The position numbers were made by a program, and so were the translations under genes. The notes under the pieces were generated by a model. That model worked only from the letters and a program-made list of their open reading frames with translations. It searched no databases and was not told the origin of the DNA. 64,000 bases of DNA from Alicyclobacillus acidiphilus NBRC 100859 (GTDB lineage: Bacteria; Bacillota; Bacilli; Alicyclobacillales; Alicyclobacillaceae), in the NCBI RefSeq assembly GCF_001544355.1, contig NZ_BCQI01000008.1:37705-101704 (forward strand), written 5' to 3'. This document shows, one piece after another, positions 16,857 through 27,077 of the stretch; within the stretch, counting starts at the first letter, position 1; the number at the start of each line of letters is the position of its first letter.

Positions 16857-19280
16857 CTATGAACGAAGTTGCGCACCGTGCGCGACAGCCGCAGATGTGA
16901 CAACCAACTGAACGGTGTCTTCAATTTCCTCGTCCGTCAAGGTCCGTTCGGAATCCTGGAAGTGCAATGCGATGGCGACACTCTTGTGACCTTCAGGAAT
17001 TCCTTGACCCATATACACATCAAACACCTGAACGCCCGTCAAAATCCCGCTCGACGCCGCGGACATCTCAATCGTCTCCAGCAGTTCGCCCACAGGTACC
17101 TCCTGCTGCACCAACAGCGCGATATCCCGCCTGGATCCAGGGAATTTCGGCAGAGGCTCCACAGTGACGTCCATCGTGCGATGCTTCACCAATGGCTGCA
17201 CATCGAGTTCCGCGTAGATTCCGCCAGGCACGCCCATGTCGTTGGCGATGGCCGGATGAATTTCGCCGATCACGCCGATTTCCTCATCCCCCACGACGAT
17301 GCGCGCCGAACGCCCTGGATGAAGCCACGTCAGCTCCAGGCGCACAAACGTCGCCTTGACGCCAAGCGCCGCAAGAACGCGCTCGATCGCGCCCTTCGCG
17401 TCGTAGAAATCGTACGGCCTCGACTTCTCGCGCAACGATTCGCCCGTTTCGCCAAACCACAGCAAGGCGAACTGCTCTCGTTCGATCGGCTGCTTAGTAA
17501 GCGGCAGCGCATCCGCGAGATACGTTCGACCGACTTCGAAGATGGCGCCGCCATCGACGCGATGGGCGAGGTTGTGCTTCGCAATCTCCGCCAACGACGG
17601 CAACAGATGCGTGCGCAAGACGCCACGCTCGTCGGACATCGGGTGCATGAGCGGGATCGGCGGCTGCGACTCGTTCATGCCCATCGGACGAAGCGCTTCT
17701 GGCGACGTGAAGGCGTAGGATCGAACCTCATACAAACCTATCCCAACCAAAACGTCTTTCACTTGCTCGATCAACCGCTGGCGGCCGTCCCGCATCCCCG
17801 GCGTGATGGGCAAAACGAGATGAGTCGACGGAATGTTGTCGTAACCGTACAGCCTCGCCACTTCTTCCACCAGATCCGCTTGCAGGACCACATCGGGTCG
17901 GCGAGACGGCACCTGAACCGTCCAGTCGTCGCTGTGCATGGTCACCACAAATCCGAGACTTGCCAGAATTCCAGCCATGTCGGCATCGGAAATATCGAGC
18001 CCAAGCGAAACGCGACAAGCATCGGGCGAAAAACGAACGGACGTGGTCGCCGTCGCAGGCAAGTCTCCTCGATGAGCCGTGACCATGGAGCCAATCGGCT
18101 GTGCGCCGGCCAATCGCACGAGCAATTCCGTCGCCCGGGCGAGTGCGTTGCGAACCGCCGACGGATCGATCCCTTTCTCGAACCGCTGCTGCGCTTCCGA
18201 ACGCAATCCCAGACGTTGGCCAGTCCTGCGGATGGCGCGGCCGGCAAATTGGGCAGACTCGATCACGACGCGCTTCGTTGTCCCAGAAATCTCGCTGTTT
18301 TCGCCACCCATCACCCCGGCGAGGCCAATCGCTTTGTCTGGGTCCGCAATTACAATCATGTCGCCGGTCAACGTGCGGCTCTGGCCGTCCAACGTCACCA
18401 AAACTTCGCCTTCGCGGGCCTGCCGCACGACGATGGTCGAATCCGCGATGGTGTCGGCGTCGAACGCGTGCAGCGGCTGCCCCCACTCGAGCATGACGTA
18501 GTTCGTGATGTCGACGACGAGATCGATGGAGCGGATCCCCATCGCCATCAGCCGCATCTGCATCCACAGCGGCGACGGCTTGGACGCAATACCCTCCAAC
18601 ACCTGCGCGTCATAACGCGAACATCCGTCTGTCTCCAAGCGGACGGTGAGTGGCGACGGACCGTCTGACTCCAAGGAATCGACAGTTGTCGGGAAGGTGG
18701 TTGGCCGCTTCAGGATGGCGGCCACCTCGTACGCGAAGCCGCGGATCGACAGACAATCGCTGCGATTCGGCGTCAGGTCCACATCGAGCACGGCGTCGTC
18801 GAGTTGCAGCAACGACACGATATCGGTGCCAATCGGCGTCCCCTCAGGCAAAATGTACAAACCCGTTGTCTGGTGTGCCGGCAGTAGGCGCGTATCAAGA
18901 CCCAATTCGGCAGCCGAACAAAGCATGCCATTGGATTCGACGCCGCGCAGTTTCGCGCGCTTGATTTTGACGTCCCCAGGCAGCTTGGCCCCAACCAAGG
19001 CAACCGGGACCCGGATACCCGCGCGAACATTCGGCGCACCGCAGACAATCTGCAGAATTTCTCCAGTACCCGCATCCACAGCACACACGTTCAGACGCTC
19101 CGCGTCGGGGTGCTTCTCGACCGACAGCACCTCGCCAACCACCACGCCCTCAACGCCTTGATTGCGCGACTCGACGCCGTCGACCGCAAGACCGGCCTTG
19201 GTCAGTCGATCCGCCAGCGCTTGTGGAGAAAGATCGTCGAGATCGACATATTCACTTAACCACATATAGGAAACTTTCAC
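16857..19280 (-). CDS. pheT: Phenylalanyl-tRNA synthetase beta subunit
   Basis: The 807-residue beta subunit has the start MKVSYMWLSEYVDLDDLSPQ, an EMAP/tRNA-binding-like domain (VVGEVLSVEKHPDAERLNVC), the B3/4 editing domain, B5, and a C-terminal anticodon-binding FDX-ACB domain (LPKFPGSRRDIALLV). It forms an alpha2-beta2 enzyme with PheS and edits mischarged Tyr-tRNA-Phe. The GTG at 19280 is chosen because GAGGAG lies seven bases upstream. It lies 57 bases after pheS in the same T-box-controlled transcript. Confidence 0.96.
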   Translation of the reverse strand: MKVSYMWLSEYVDLDDLSPQALADRLTKAGLAVDGVESRNQGVEGVVVGEVLSVEKHPDAERLNVCAVDAGTGEILQIVCGAPNVRAGIRVPVALVGAKLPGDVKIKRAKLRGVESNGMLCSAAELGLDTRLLPAHQTTGLYILPEGTPIGTDIVSLLQLDDAVLDVDLTPNRSDCLSIRGFAYEVAAILKRPTTFPTTVDSLESDGPSPLTVRLETDGCSRYDAQVLEGIASKPSPLWMQMRLMAMGIRSIDLVVDITNYVMLEWGQPLHAFDADTIADSTIVVRQAREGEVLVTLDGQSRTLTGDMIVIADPDKAIGLAGVMGGENSEISGTTKRVVIESAQFAGRAIRRTGQRLGLRSEAQQRFEKGIDPSAVRNALARATELLVRLAGAQPIGSMVTAHRGDLPATATTSVRFSPDACRVSLGLDISDADMAGILASLGFVVTMHSDDWTVQVPSRRPDVVLQADLVEEVARLYGYDNIPSTHLVLPITPGMRDGRQRLIEQVKDVLVGIGLYEVRSYAFTSPEALRPMGMNESQPPIPLMHPMSDERGVLRTHLLPSLAEIAKHNLAHRVDGGAIFEVGRTYLADALPLTKQPIEREQFALLWFGETGESLREKSRPYDFYDAKGAIERVLAALGVKATFVRLELTWLHPGRSARIVVGDEEIGVIGEIHPAIANDMGVPGGIYAELDVQPLVKHRTMDVTVEPLPKFPGSRRDIALLVQQEVPVGELLETIEMSAASSGILTGVQVFDVYMGQGIPEGHKSVAIALHFQDSERTLTDEEIEDTVQLVVTSAAVAHGAQLRS

Positions 19281-19336
19281 GCTTCCACTCCTCACACACG
19301 TCTCTTGTTCCCGTCAATCCGGGTTACGGCGATGGG

Positions 19337-20386
19337 TTACACCCCAGTAAACTGCGATAAGAAGCGCAGATCGTTTTGGTACATCAGGCGAATGTCGGAA
19401 ATCCCATATTTCAGCATCGCGATGCGCTCCGGGCCCATACCAAACGCGAACCCGCTGTACACTTGACTGTCGTATCCCGACATGTCGAGAACGCGCGGAT
19501 GCACCATCCCGGCGCCGAGGATTTCGATCCACCCGGTACCCTTGCACACACGACAACCGTCCCCTTGGCAATGAACGCAAATCACGTCGACCTCGGTGCT
19601 TGGTTCGGTGAACGGGAAGTAACTCGGCCGCAGGCGCACTTGCTGGTTCGGTCCGAACAACGCTTTGGCGAACGTTTCCAGCGTACCCTTCAAGTCGCTC
19701 ATTCGAACGCCGCGATCCACCACGAGTCCCTCGATCTGCGTGAACGCGTGCGAGTGTGTCGCATCGTCCTCGTCCCGGCGGTAGACGCGTCCAGGCACGA
19801 TCACTTTAATCGGCACCTCGCCGCGCATTCGCTCCATCGTCCGCACCTGCATCGGCGACGTGTGCGTACGCAGCAGCAACTCCTCCGTCAAATAGAACGT
19901 GTCCTGCATATCACGCGCAGGATGATCTTTTGGCAAATTGAGCAACTCGAAGTTGTAATGGTCCGTTTCCACCTCAGGTCCATCGACAATCGAGAAGCCC
20001 ATGCCAAGAAAGACCTCCTCGATGTCGCGAATCACGCGCGAAATCGGATGAATGGCGCCCATCGGCACACGTCGTCCCGGCAGCGTCACGTCGATGGTCT
20101 CCGCCGCCAGCCGCTTCGCCTGTTCGATCCGCTCCAATTCCGCCTGCCTCGCCGCGAACGCCGTCTCCAACGCCTGGCGCACCTCGTTCATTCGCTGCCC
20201 AAATTTTGGACGATCCTCTGCGCTCAAACTTCCCATCTGCTTCGACAACGTCGAAATGGCGCTCTTCTTGCCCATATACTCCACGCGCCAGTCAGCCAGC
20301 GATCTCGTGTCCCCCACTTCACCCAGCCGCTTGAGCGCTGTCTCCCGGAGCCCGTTCAGTTCCACATCCAATGCCTCGAAATCCAC
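19337..20386 (-). CDS. pheS: Phenylalanyl-tRNA synthetase alpha subunit
   Basis: The 349-residue subunit has an N-terminal coiled coil (about 1-85) and the class II catalytic core with motif 2 region [20 protein letters not shown] and motif 3 [17 protein letters not shown]. Two CxxC pairs ([14 protein letters not shown]) form the zinc-ribbon-like insertion seen in many PheS proteins. The GTG start at 20386 is preceded by AAGGAGG at seven bases; the open frame continues upstream into the T-box leader. It catalyses attachment of Phe to its tRNA together with PheT. Confidence 0.96.
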   Translation of the reverse strand: MDFEALDVELNGLRETALKRLGEVGDTRSLADWRVEYMGKKSAISTLSKQMGSLSAEDRPKFGQRMNEVRQALETAFAARQAELERIEQAKRLAAETIDVTLPGRRVPMGAIHPISRVIRDIEEVFLGMGFSIVDGPEVETDHYNFELLNLPKDHPARDMQDTFYLTEELLLRTHTSPMQVRTMERMRGEVPIKVIVPGRVYRRDEDDATHSHAFTQIEGLVVDRGVRMSDLKGTLETFAKALFGPNQQVRLRPSYFPFTEPSTEVDVICVHCQGDGCRVCKGTGWIEILGAGMVHPRVLDMSGYDSQVYSGFAFGMGPERIAMLKYGISDIRLMYQNDLRFLSQFTGV

Positions 20387-20449
20387 ACAGAGTCCTCCTT
20401 CAACTCGCTCGTTGGCGATTCGACACCATGGCATCAAGCGGCACAACGC

Positions 20450-20794
20450 AAAAAAGCAACCGCCCACCATAGGGGCGAGTTGCTCGCGGTACCACCCTAA
20501 TTGACGACAAAGTGTCGCCCATCTCTTATCCATAACGGACGTTTTCCCCACATCGCGATTCACGAGGGGCGATATTCGATGCCCCCAACGCCGACGGCGT
20601 GTTGGCACGGAACGATCATCCGGTGAGGCCTACTTTCGGACTTCCGATGGCAACCCATCTCATCCGCTTCAACCCCACAGCTCAGAGGGGAACTTCAGAC
20701 GGTCGTGTCCGGCACGCTTCCAGTCTAGGCGCGCCTCCCTGGGGAACCTGCTCCGTCCTACTCGCCTCGTCACAGCCATATCGATATCAAATTC
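20450..20794 (-). promoter_or_regulatory. T-box leader, phenylalanine specifier
   Basis: The minus strand shows the core GGTGGTACCGCGAG (TGGTACCGCG at 20485-20494). A terminator stem GCAAC...GTTGC (20456-20483) runs into six T residues. The specifier bulge reads CTGAAGTTCCCC, with TTC (Phe) at 20690-20692. It is long for a T-box (about 345 bases from the predicted start). Uncharged tRNA-Phe should switch on pheST. Confidence 0.92.
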
Positions 20795-20800
20795 GATTTG

Positions 20801-20829
20801 AGTATACGAAAAACCCTTACGTGTCGCAA
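20801..20829 (-). promoter_or_regulatory. SigA promoter of pheST
   Basis: TTGCGA (20824-20829) and TATACT (20801-20806) are spaced by exactly 17 bases on the minus strand, directly upstream of the T-box. Confidence 0.7.
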
Positions 20830-21029
20830 GTTGGAAACTTGACCAAGGTGGGGGCGAAGGACGGGCGGGGCGCAGCGGTGGGGTGCCGTGGGGTGCGGTG
20901 GGCGCGCGAAAAATCCGCGTCGTTGACGGCGACTGGGTATCCGTCGTGATCGCCGCGTTCCAGGATACATATTGTAGCAGTGTGCTCGGCGGCACACTTC
21001 GTCGTCGAAACCTTGAAGGAGGCGTTTCT

Positions 21030-21155
21030 ATGTACGGAGTTTTCGGTAGCTACACACAGTGGGCAGTCGTCTTCCTGATCATCTTTGTGCTCTTCTTCTT
21101 GCTCGTTCCCAGCTACGGCGGAGCAGCAGGTGCCGGCGCTGGCGCGGTATACTGA
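21030..21155 (+). CDS. YjcZ family small sporulation peptide
   Basis: The 41-residue peptide begins MYGVFGSYTQ, has one hydrophobic segment (WAVVFLIIFVLFFLLVP) and ends in Gly/Ala repeats. This is the shape of the YjcZ/sporulation-specific small membrane peptides that occur in many Bacillales and are often missed. GAAGGAGG lies seven to eight bases upstream of the ATG. The sequence CATATTGTA at 20968-20976 resembles a SigK -10 element, but no clear -35 is seen, so mother-cell control is only a suggestion. A terminator follows. Confidence 0.82.
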   Translation: MYGVFGSYTQWAVVFLIIFVLFFLLVPSYGGAAGAGAGAVY

Positions 21156-21173
21156 TTGGCTTGCAGGCTAACA

Positions 21174-21210
21174 AAAGGGCCTCGATCCGGTGGCGGATCG
21201 AGGCCCTTTT
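21174..21210 (+). terminator. Terminator after the YjcZ peptide gene
   Basis: A perfect stem GGGCCTCGATCCG/CGGATCGAGGCCC with a small loop is flanked by AAAA on the left and TTTT on the right, so it could act in both directions. Confidence 0.85.
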
Positions 21211-21429
21211 GGATCGGCACGGCTGGACGAGAGTCCGCCCGGATTGGATGCGGCGGCGCGATCGCGAAGGCGGGATCGAAGAGCGCATTCGCGCAGTTGG
21301 CACGAGTCCTTTGCTGAACATCTTGACACTCTCCTTCGCGTCATCGACTTTTCGCGGCGATCAACCTAGAGTTAAGAAAATCACCATGGTCAGCCGCACG
21401 ATAAACGATACGCAAAAGGAGGAATATCC

Positions 21430-22113
21430 ATGGACGCATGGGGCGGCGATGGCTACGTGTTCGAATTTCTGCGCGAACAGGCGTCAGGCCGAGTTCAGCG
21501 TGATCGAGAACGACTCGAAGCAGGGGTGCAGCATGCGGAAATCCTATTTCTATCCTCCGTATGGTGGCAGGCGTTTCACAATTTCAAATGGCTCCATGCC
21601 GAGTACCCTGTCCGCGACTACAAGGAGGGCACCCGCTACATCGATTTTGCGTACATCCGCGATCACTACAAAATCGCGATCGAAATCGACGGCATTGCCA
21701 CCCATATGCGGGATATCACACAAGACGATTTCTCTGAACACCTTCGGCGACAAAACCACTTGGTCATCGACGGTTGGCAAGTTTTGCGCTTTACATATCT
21801 GGACGTGAAATTGCACGCCAGACAATGCCAACAGATGATCCAGCAACTCATAGGACGATTGAGCGGCGAGCCAATCGTAGGATTGAGTGAACTTGCGCCG
21901 GTTGATCGAGAAATCATCCGGCTCGCACTCAATTCCGAAGGGCCGATCACCCCGAAGCAAGTGAGCCTCCACACGGGGTTGAACTCGAAGAGTACCAGAC
22001 GCCACTTACGAGAACTGGTCCGGGTCAAGTGGCTCTGTCCTTTGAACAAACGAACGCGCATTCGCGCATATATACTTCACGAGTCACGCAGAATGGTCCG
22101 ATTGGATATTTAA
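21430..22113 (+). CDS. DUF559/Vsr-like nuclease domain fused to a helix-turn-helix
   Basis: The 227-residue protein has a PD-(D/E)XK-type core: EYPVRDYKEGTRYIDFAYI, then KIAIEIDGIATHMRD and NHLVIDGWQVLRFTYLDV (about 60-140). That Asp...Glu-Ile-Asp arrangement and the final strand are those of DUF559/Vsr endonuclease-fold proteins. The C-terminal 75 residues (EGPITPKQVSLHTGLNSKSTRRHLRELVR) form a winged helix. AAAAGGAGG precedes the ATG. No methylase or toxin partner is nearby, so a DNA repair or housekeeping nuclease is as likely as defence. It borders the repeat region downstream. Function unknown. Confidence 0.75.
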   Translation: MDAWGGDGYVFEFLREQASGRVQRDRERLEAGVQHAEILFLSSVWWQAFHNFKWLHAEYPVRDYKEGTRYIDFAYIRDHYKIAIEIDGIATHMRDITQDDFSEHLRRQNHLVIDGWQVLRFTYLDVKLHARQCQQMIQQLIGRLSGEPIVGLSELAPVDREIIRLALNSEGPITPKQVSLHTGLNSKSTRRHLRELVRVKWLCPLNKRTRIRAYILHESRRMVRLDI

Positions 22114-22180
22114 CCCATTGACCCGAGCCATTCGCCACTGTGGAGAAAGCGACGATCCTCACAGACAATGAGGCAGCTTG

Positions 22181-22275
22181 TGATGGTGATGGTGACGGTG
22201 ATGGTGATGGTGATGGTGATGGTGACGGTGATGGTGATGGTGATGGTGATGGTGATGGTGATGGTGACGGTGATG
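22181..22275 (+). repeat. Imperfect GGTGAT hexanucleotide tandem repeat
   Basis: About 16 units of GGTGAT with occasional GGTGAC run without interruption. Being a multiple of three it keeps frames open on both strands; the minus strand would encode a poly-His run, the plus strand alternating Val-Met. Coding is not supported by a start or ribosome site. It directly precedes the 63-bp satellite. Confidence 0.9.
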
Positions 22276-22297
22276 GCCATGGCCATGGCCCGCCGCG

Positions 22298-23030
22298 TAG
22301 CGGTACTTTTGTCCCTTATCGGCGGTGGCGCGAGTCGGGCGTCCGGCCATTCCCCTCGCGTAGCGGTACTTTTGTCCCTTATCGGCGGTGGCGCGAGTCG
22401 GGCGCCCGGCCACTCCCCCTCACATAGCGGTACTTTTGTCCCTTATCGGCGGTGGCGCGAGTCGGACACCCGGCCACTCACCTCCCGTAGCGGTACTTTT
22501 GTCCCTTATCGGCGGTGGCGCGAGTCGGGCGCCCGGCCACCCCCGCCTCATAGCGGTACTTTTGTCCCTTATGGGCGACCGGGTGCCACTGCCACCCGGC
22601 CACTCCCCTCCCGTAGCGGTACTTTTGTCCCTTATGGGCGACCGAGCGCCACTGCCACCCGGCCACTCCCCTCCCGTAGCGGTACTTTTGTCCCTTATGG
22701 GCGACCGGGTGCCACTGCCTCGCGGCCATTTCTCTCGCGTAGCGGTACTTTTGTCCCTTATCGGCGACCGAGCGCCACTGCCACCCGGCCACTCCCCTCA
22801 CATAGCGGTACTTTTGTCCCTTATCGGCGACCGAGCGCCACTGCCACCCGGCCACCCCCGCCTCATAGCGGTACTTTTGTCCCTTATGGGCGACCGGGTG
22901 CCACTGCCACCCGGCCACTCCCGCCTCATAGCGGTACTTTTGTCCCTTATCGGCGACCGAGCGCCACTGCCACCCGGCCACCCCCGCCTCATAGCGGTAC
23001 TTTTGTCCCTTATGGGCGACCGAGCGCCTC
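22298..23030. repeat. 63-bp satellite, 12 tandem copies with an invariant 22-bp core
   Basis: Copies begin at 22298, 22361, 22425, 22488, 22551, 22614, 22677, 22740, 22803, 22866, 22929 and 22992 (last one partial). All are 63 bases apart except one 64-base unit. Every copy starts with the same 22 bases, containing GGTACTTTTGTCCCTTAT. The remaining 41 bases vary and fall into two module types: GGTGGCGCGAGTCGG in copies 1-4 and GACCGRGYGCCACTGCC in copies 5-12, with tails shared across types. The array ends eight or so bases from the purK stop codon. Unit length keeps several frames open, so the long ORFs here are probably not genes. Confidence 0.95.
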
Positions 23031-23038
23031 ACCCGCAC

Positions 23039-24220
23039 CTACCCCCAAATGCCGGTCGACTCAATCCAAGCGATGGCCTTCTCGACATCCTCGGTGAGGA
23101 TAGTCAGGTGTCCCATCTTTCGATCGCGCTTGGCCTCCGCCTTGCCATACCAGTGCACTTTCACGTTGGATGGGAAGTCCGCCATGGCGTCGAAGACTCC
23201 TTCGACGTGCTGGCCCAGGACATTCACCATGACGGCAGGTGTCAAAAGCGAAACGTCGCCCAACGGCAGGTTGCAGATGGCGCGAAGGTGCTGCTCAAAC
23301 TGGCTCGTGGCGCAGGCGTCCATCGTGTAATGTCCACTGTTGTGCGGGCGTGGGGCCAGCTCGTTGATGAACAGTTCGCCTCCCGCCGTGACGAAGAACT
23401 CGACGGCGACGAGTCCGATGACGTCGAGCGCTTCGGCGACTTGCCGGGCAAGTCGTTCAGCCTCTCGCATCACGCTTGCGTCGAAGCGCGCTGGGACAAT
23501 GGAAAGGTGCAGGATGTGGTGGACATGGACATTTTCGGAGGCTGGAAACGCGGCGACTTCACCGCGTCGATTGCGGGCGACGACCACCGAGCACTCTCCG
23601 ATGAACGGGATATACTGTTCCGCGATCAGCGCCGCATCTCCCGCATCTCCTCGCGTTGACGCGGCAGCGTTCGCCAGGAGGATGTCGGACCAGGCGGCGA
23701 CGCCCTCGTTGAACTGGGCGGCGGATCGCACCATCCATTGTCCTTTGCCGTCGTAGCCGCCGCGGGACGTTTTGACCACCATTTCGCCAGAAAACTGGCG
23801 ATAGGCGGAATCAAGATCGGCCAATGCGTATATGGGCACGAACGGAGTGACTGGCAAACCGGCCTGGTGCAGGGCTGTCTTCTCGCGAACGCGATGCTGG
23901 GTGGTTGCCAACAGCGAACTGCCCTGTGGGACCGCGGTCGATTGCTCGAGGACGGCGGCTACGTCGGCATCGACGTTTTCAAACTCGTAGGTGACGATAT
24001 CGCAGCGCTCGGCGAGTTGCTTGGCGGCGGCGAGATCGCGATATTCCGCCTGCACTTGACCGTCCGCGACCTGAGCGGTCGGACAATCCGGCGTGGGATC
24101 GAGCACTTCGAAGCGATAGCCCATTTTGCGGCCGTCTATGGCGATCATCCGCCCCAATTGGCCGCCGCCGAGAATGCCAATGGTGGCTGGAGGAAGGACA
24201 ACGTCTCGCCTATTGCGCAC
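23039..24220 (-). CDS. purK: N5-carboxyaminoimidazole ribonucleotide synthase
   Basis: The 393-residue ATP-grasp enzyme starts with [22 protein letters not shown] and has [15 protein letters not shown] (glycine-rich loop), [17 protein letters not shown] and [16 protein letters not shown], all typical of PurK. It carboxylates AIR with ATP and bicarbonate in purine synthesis. I choose the GTG at 24220, which overlaps the end of purE by 11 bases with AAGGTGG upstream. The stop codon lies immediately before the satellite array, so the array is in the 3' end of this transcript. Confidence 0.94.
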   Translation of the reverse strand: MRNRRDVVLPPATIGILGGGQLGRMIAIDGRKMGYRFEVLDPTPDCPTAQVADGQVQAEYRDLAAAKQLAERCDIVTYEFENVDADVAAVLEQSTAVPQGSSLLATTQHRVREKTALHQAGLPVTPFVPIYALADLDSAYRQFSGEMVVKTSRGGYDGKGQWMVRSAAQFNEGVAAWSDILLANAAASTRGDAGDAALIAEQYIPFIGECSVVVARNRRGEVAAFPASENVHVHHILHLSIVPARFDASVMREAERLARQVAEALDVIGLVAVEFFVTAGGELFINELAPRPHNSGHYTMDACATSQFEQHLRAICNLPLGDVSLLTPAVMVNVLGQHVEGVFDAMADFPSNVKVHWYGKAEAKRDRKMGHLTILTEDVEKAIAWIESTGIWG

Positions 24221-24704
24221 CGGGATCGCCACCTTCCAACACCTGATCTCGAATGGCCGCGGCGCGGGCGTCGAGCCGGGCTGCCAGGGCCTCGTCGTTC
24301 GCTGCGAGAATCCTCGCCGCGAATAGTCCGGCGTTCGTGGCCCCGGCTTTGCCAATCGCCATGGTCGCGACCGGAACACCGCCTGGCATTTGCACGATGG
24401 ACAGCAACGACTCAAGGCCCTGCAGCGTCGATGTCTGTACAGGCACGCCGATGACGGGCAGGTTGGTTTTCGCAGCGACCATCCCCGGCAGGTGCGCGGC
24501 GCCCCCTGCGCCCGCAATGATGACCTGCAATCCGCGATCGCGCGCGGAAGCGGCATATTCGAACATGTAATCCGGCGTCCGGTGAGCAGAAACCACTTTG
24601 CGCTCATAGGGAACGCTCAATTCTTCCAGTACCGCACAAGCGTGACGCATGGTTTCCCAGTCGCTTTGGCTGCCCATGATGACACCTACCAACGGCGATG
24701 ACAT
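24210..24704 (-). CDS. purE: N5-carboxyaminoimidazole ribonucleotide mutase
   Basis: The 164-residue class I PurE has the substrate loop [21 protein letters not shown] with the catalytic His, [16 protein letters not shown] and [20 protein letters not shown]. It moves the carboxylate of N5-CAIR to form CAIR. It overlaps purK by 11 bases. No other purine genes follow; the rest of the pathway must lie elsewhere, unlike the contiguous Bacillus pur operon. Confidence 0.96.
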   Translation of the reverse strand: MSSPLVGVIMGSQSDWETMRHACAVLEELSVPYERKVVSAHRTPDYMFEYAASARDRGLQVIIAGAGGAAHLPGMVAAKTNLPVIGVPVQTSTLQGLESLLSIVQMPGGVPVATMAIGKAGATNAGLFAARILAANDEALAARLDARAAAIRDQVLEGGDPGAQ

Positions 24705-24733
24705 GCCGTGTCCTCCTTTATCCCAGAAACGTG

Positions 24734-24778
24734 TGATTGAGCTTCCACTGATTGAGCTTCCACTGATCGAACTTCAGA
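24734..24778. repeat. Three tandem copies of a 15-bp repeat
   Basis: TGATTGAGCTTCCAC occurs twice in perfect tandem (24734-24763), and a third copy has diverged. It lies in the 176-base gap between fba and purE, which otherwise shows nothing recognisable. Confidence 0.8.
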
Positions 24779-24880
24779 CGCTCGCGAGCCTACAGGATCT
24801 CAAAAATGGACCCTATGGCGATCGCGCCCGCAAGAGCGCGATGAACGTCAGTAGGGCCCATCCAATTCAAGGGCAAGGCG

Positions 24881-25948
<1,068 letters not shown>

Positions 25949-25998
25949 CTAAATCTCTCCTTGTATGAACCTCTGAACCTTTTCTGAACGTCGTTGCC

Positions 25999-27017
<1,019 letters not shown>

Positions 27018-27077
27018 TCATGGTAGTTCAGAAATCTGGCTCTTGCAATGACTCAAATAGACTGGTTCATCGTGCAA

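Noticed and set aside
22298..23030. CRISPR array
   Set aside because: There is a constant block and a longer variable part of regular length, but the variable parts are near-copies of each other rather than unique spacers, and no cas genes are present.
22168..23659. Long ORFs through the satellite on both strands
   Set aside because: The 63-base unit is a multiple of three, which keeps several frames open at once. None has a convincing ribosome site, and one runs antisense through purK.
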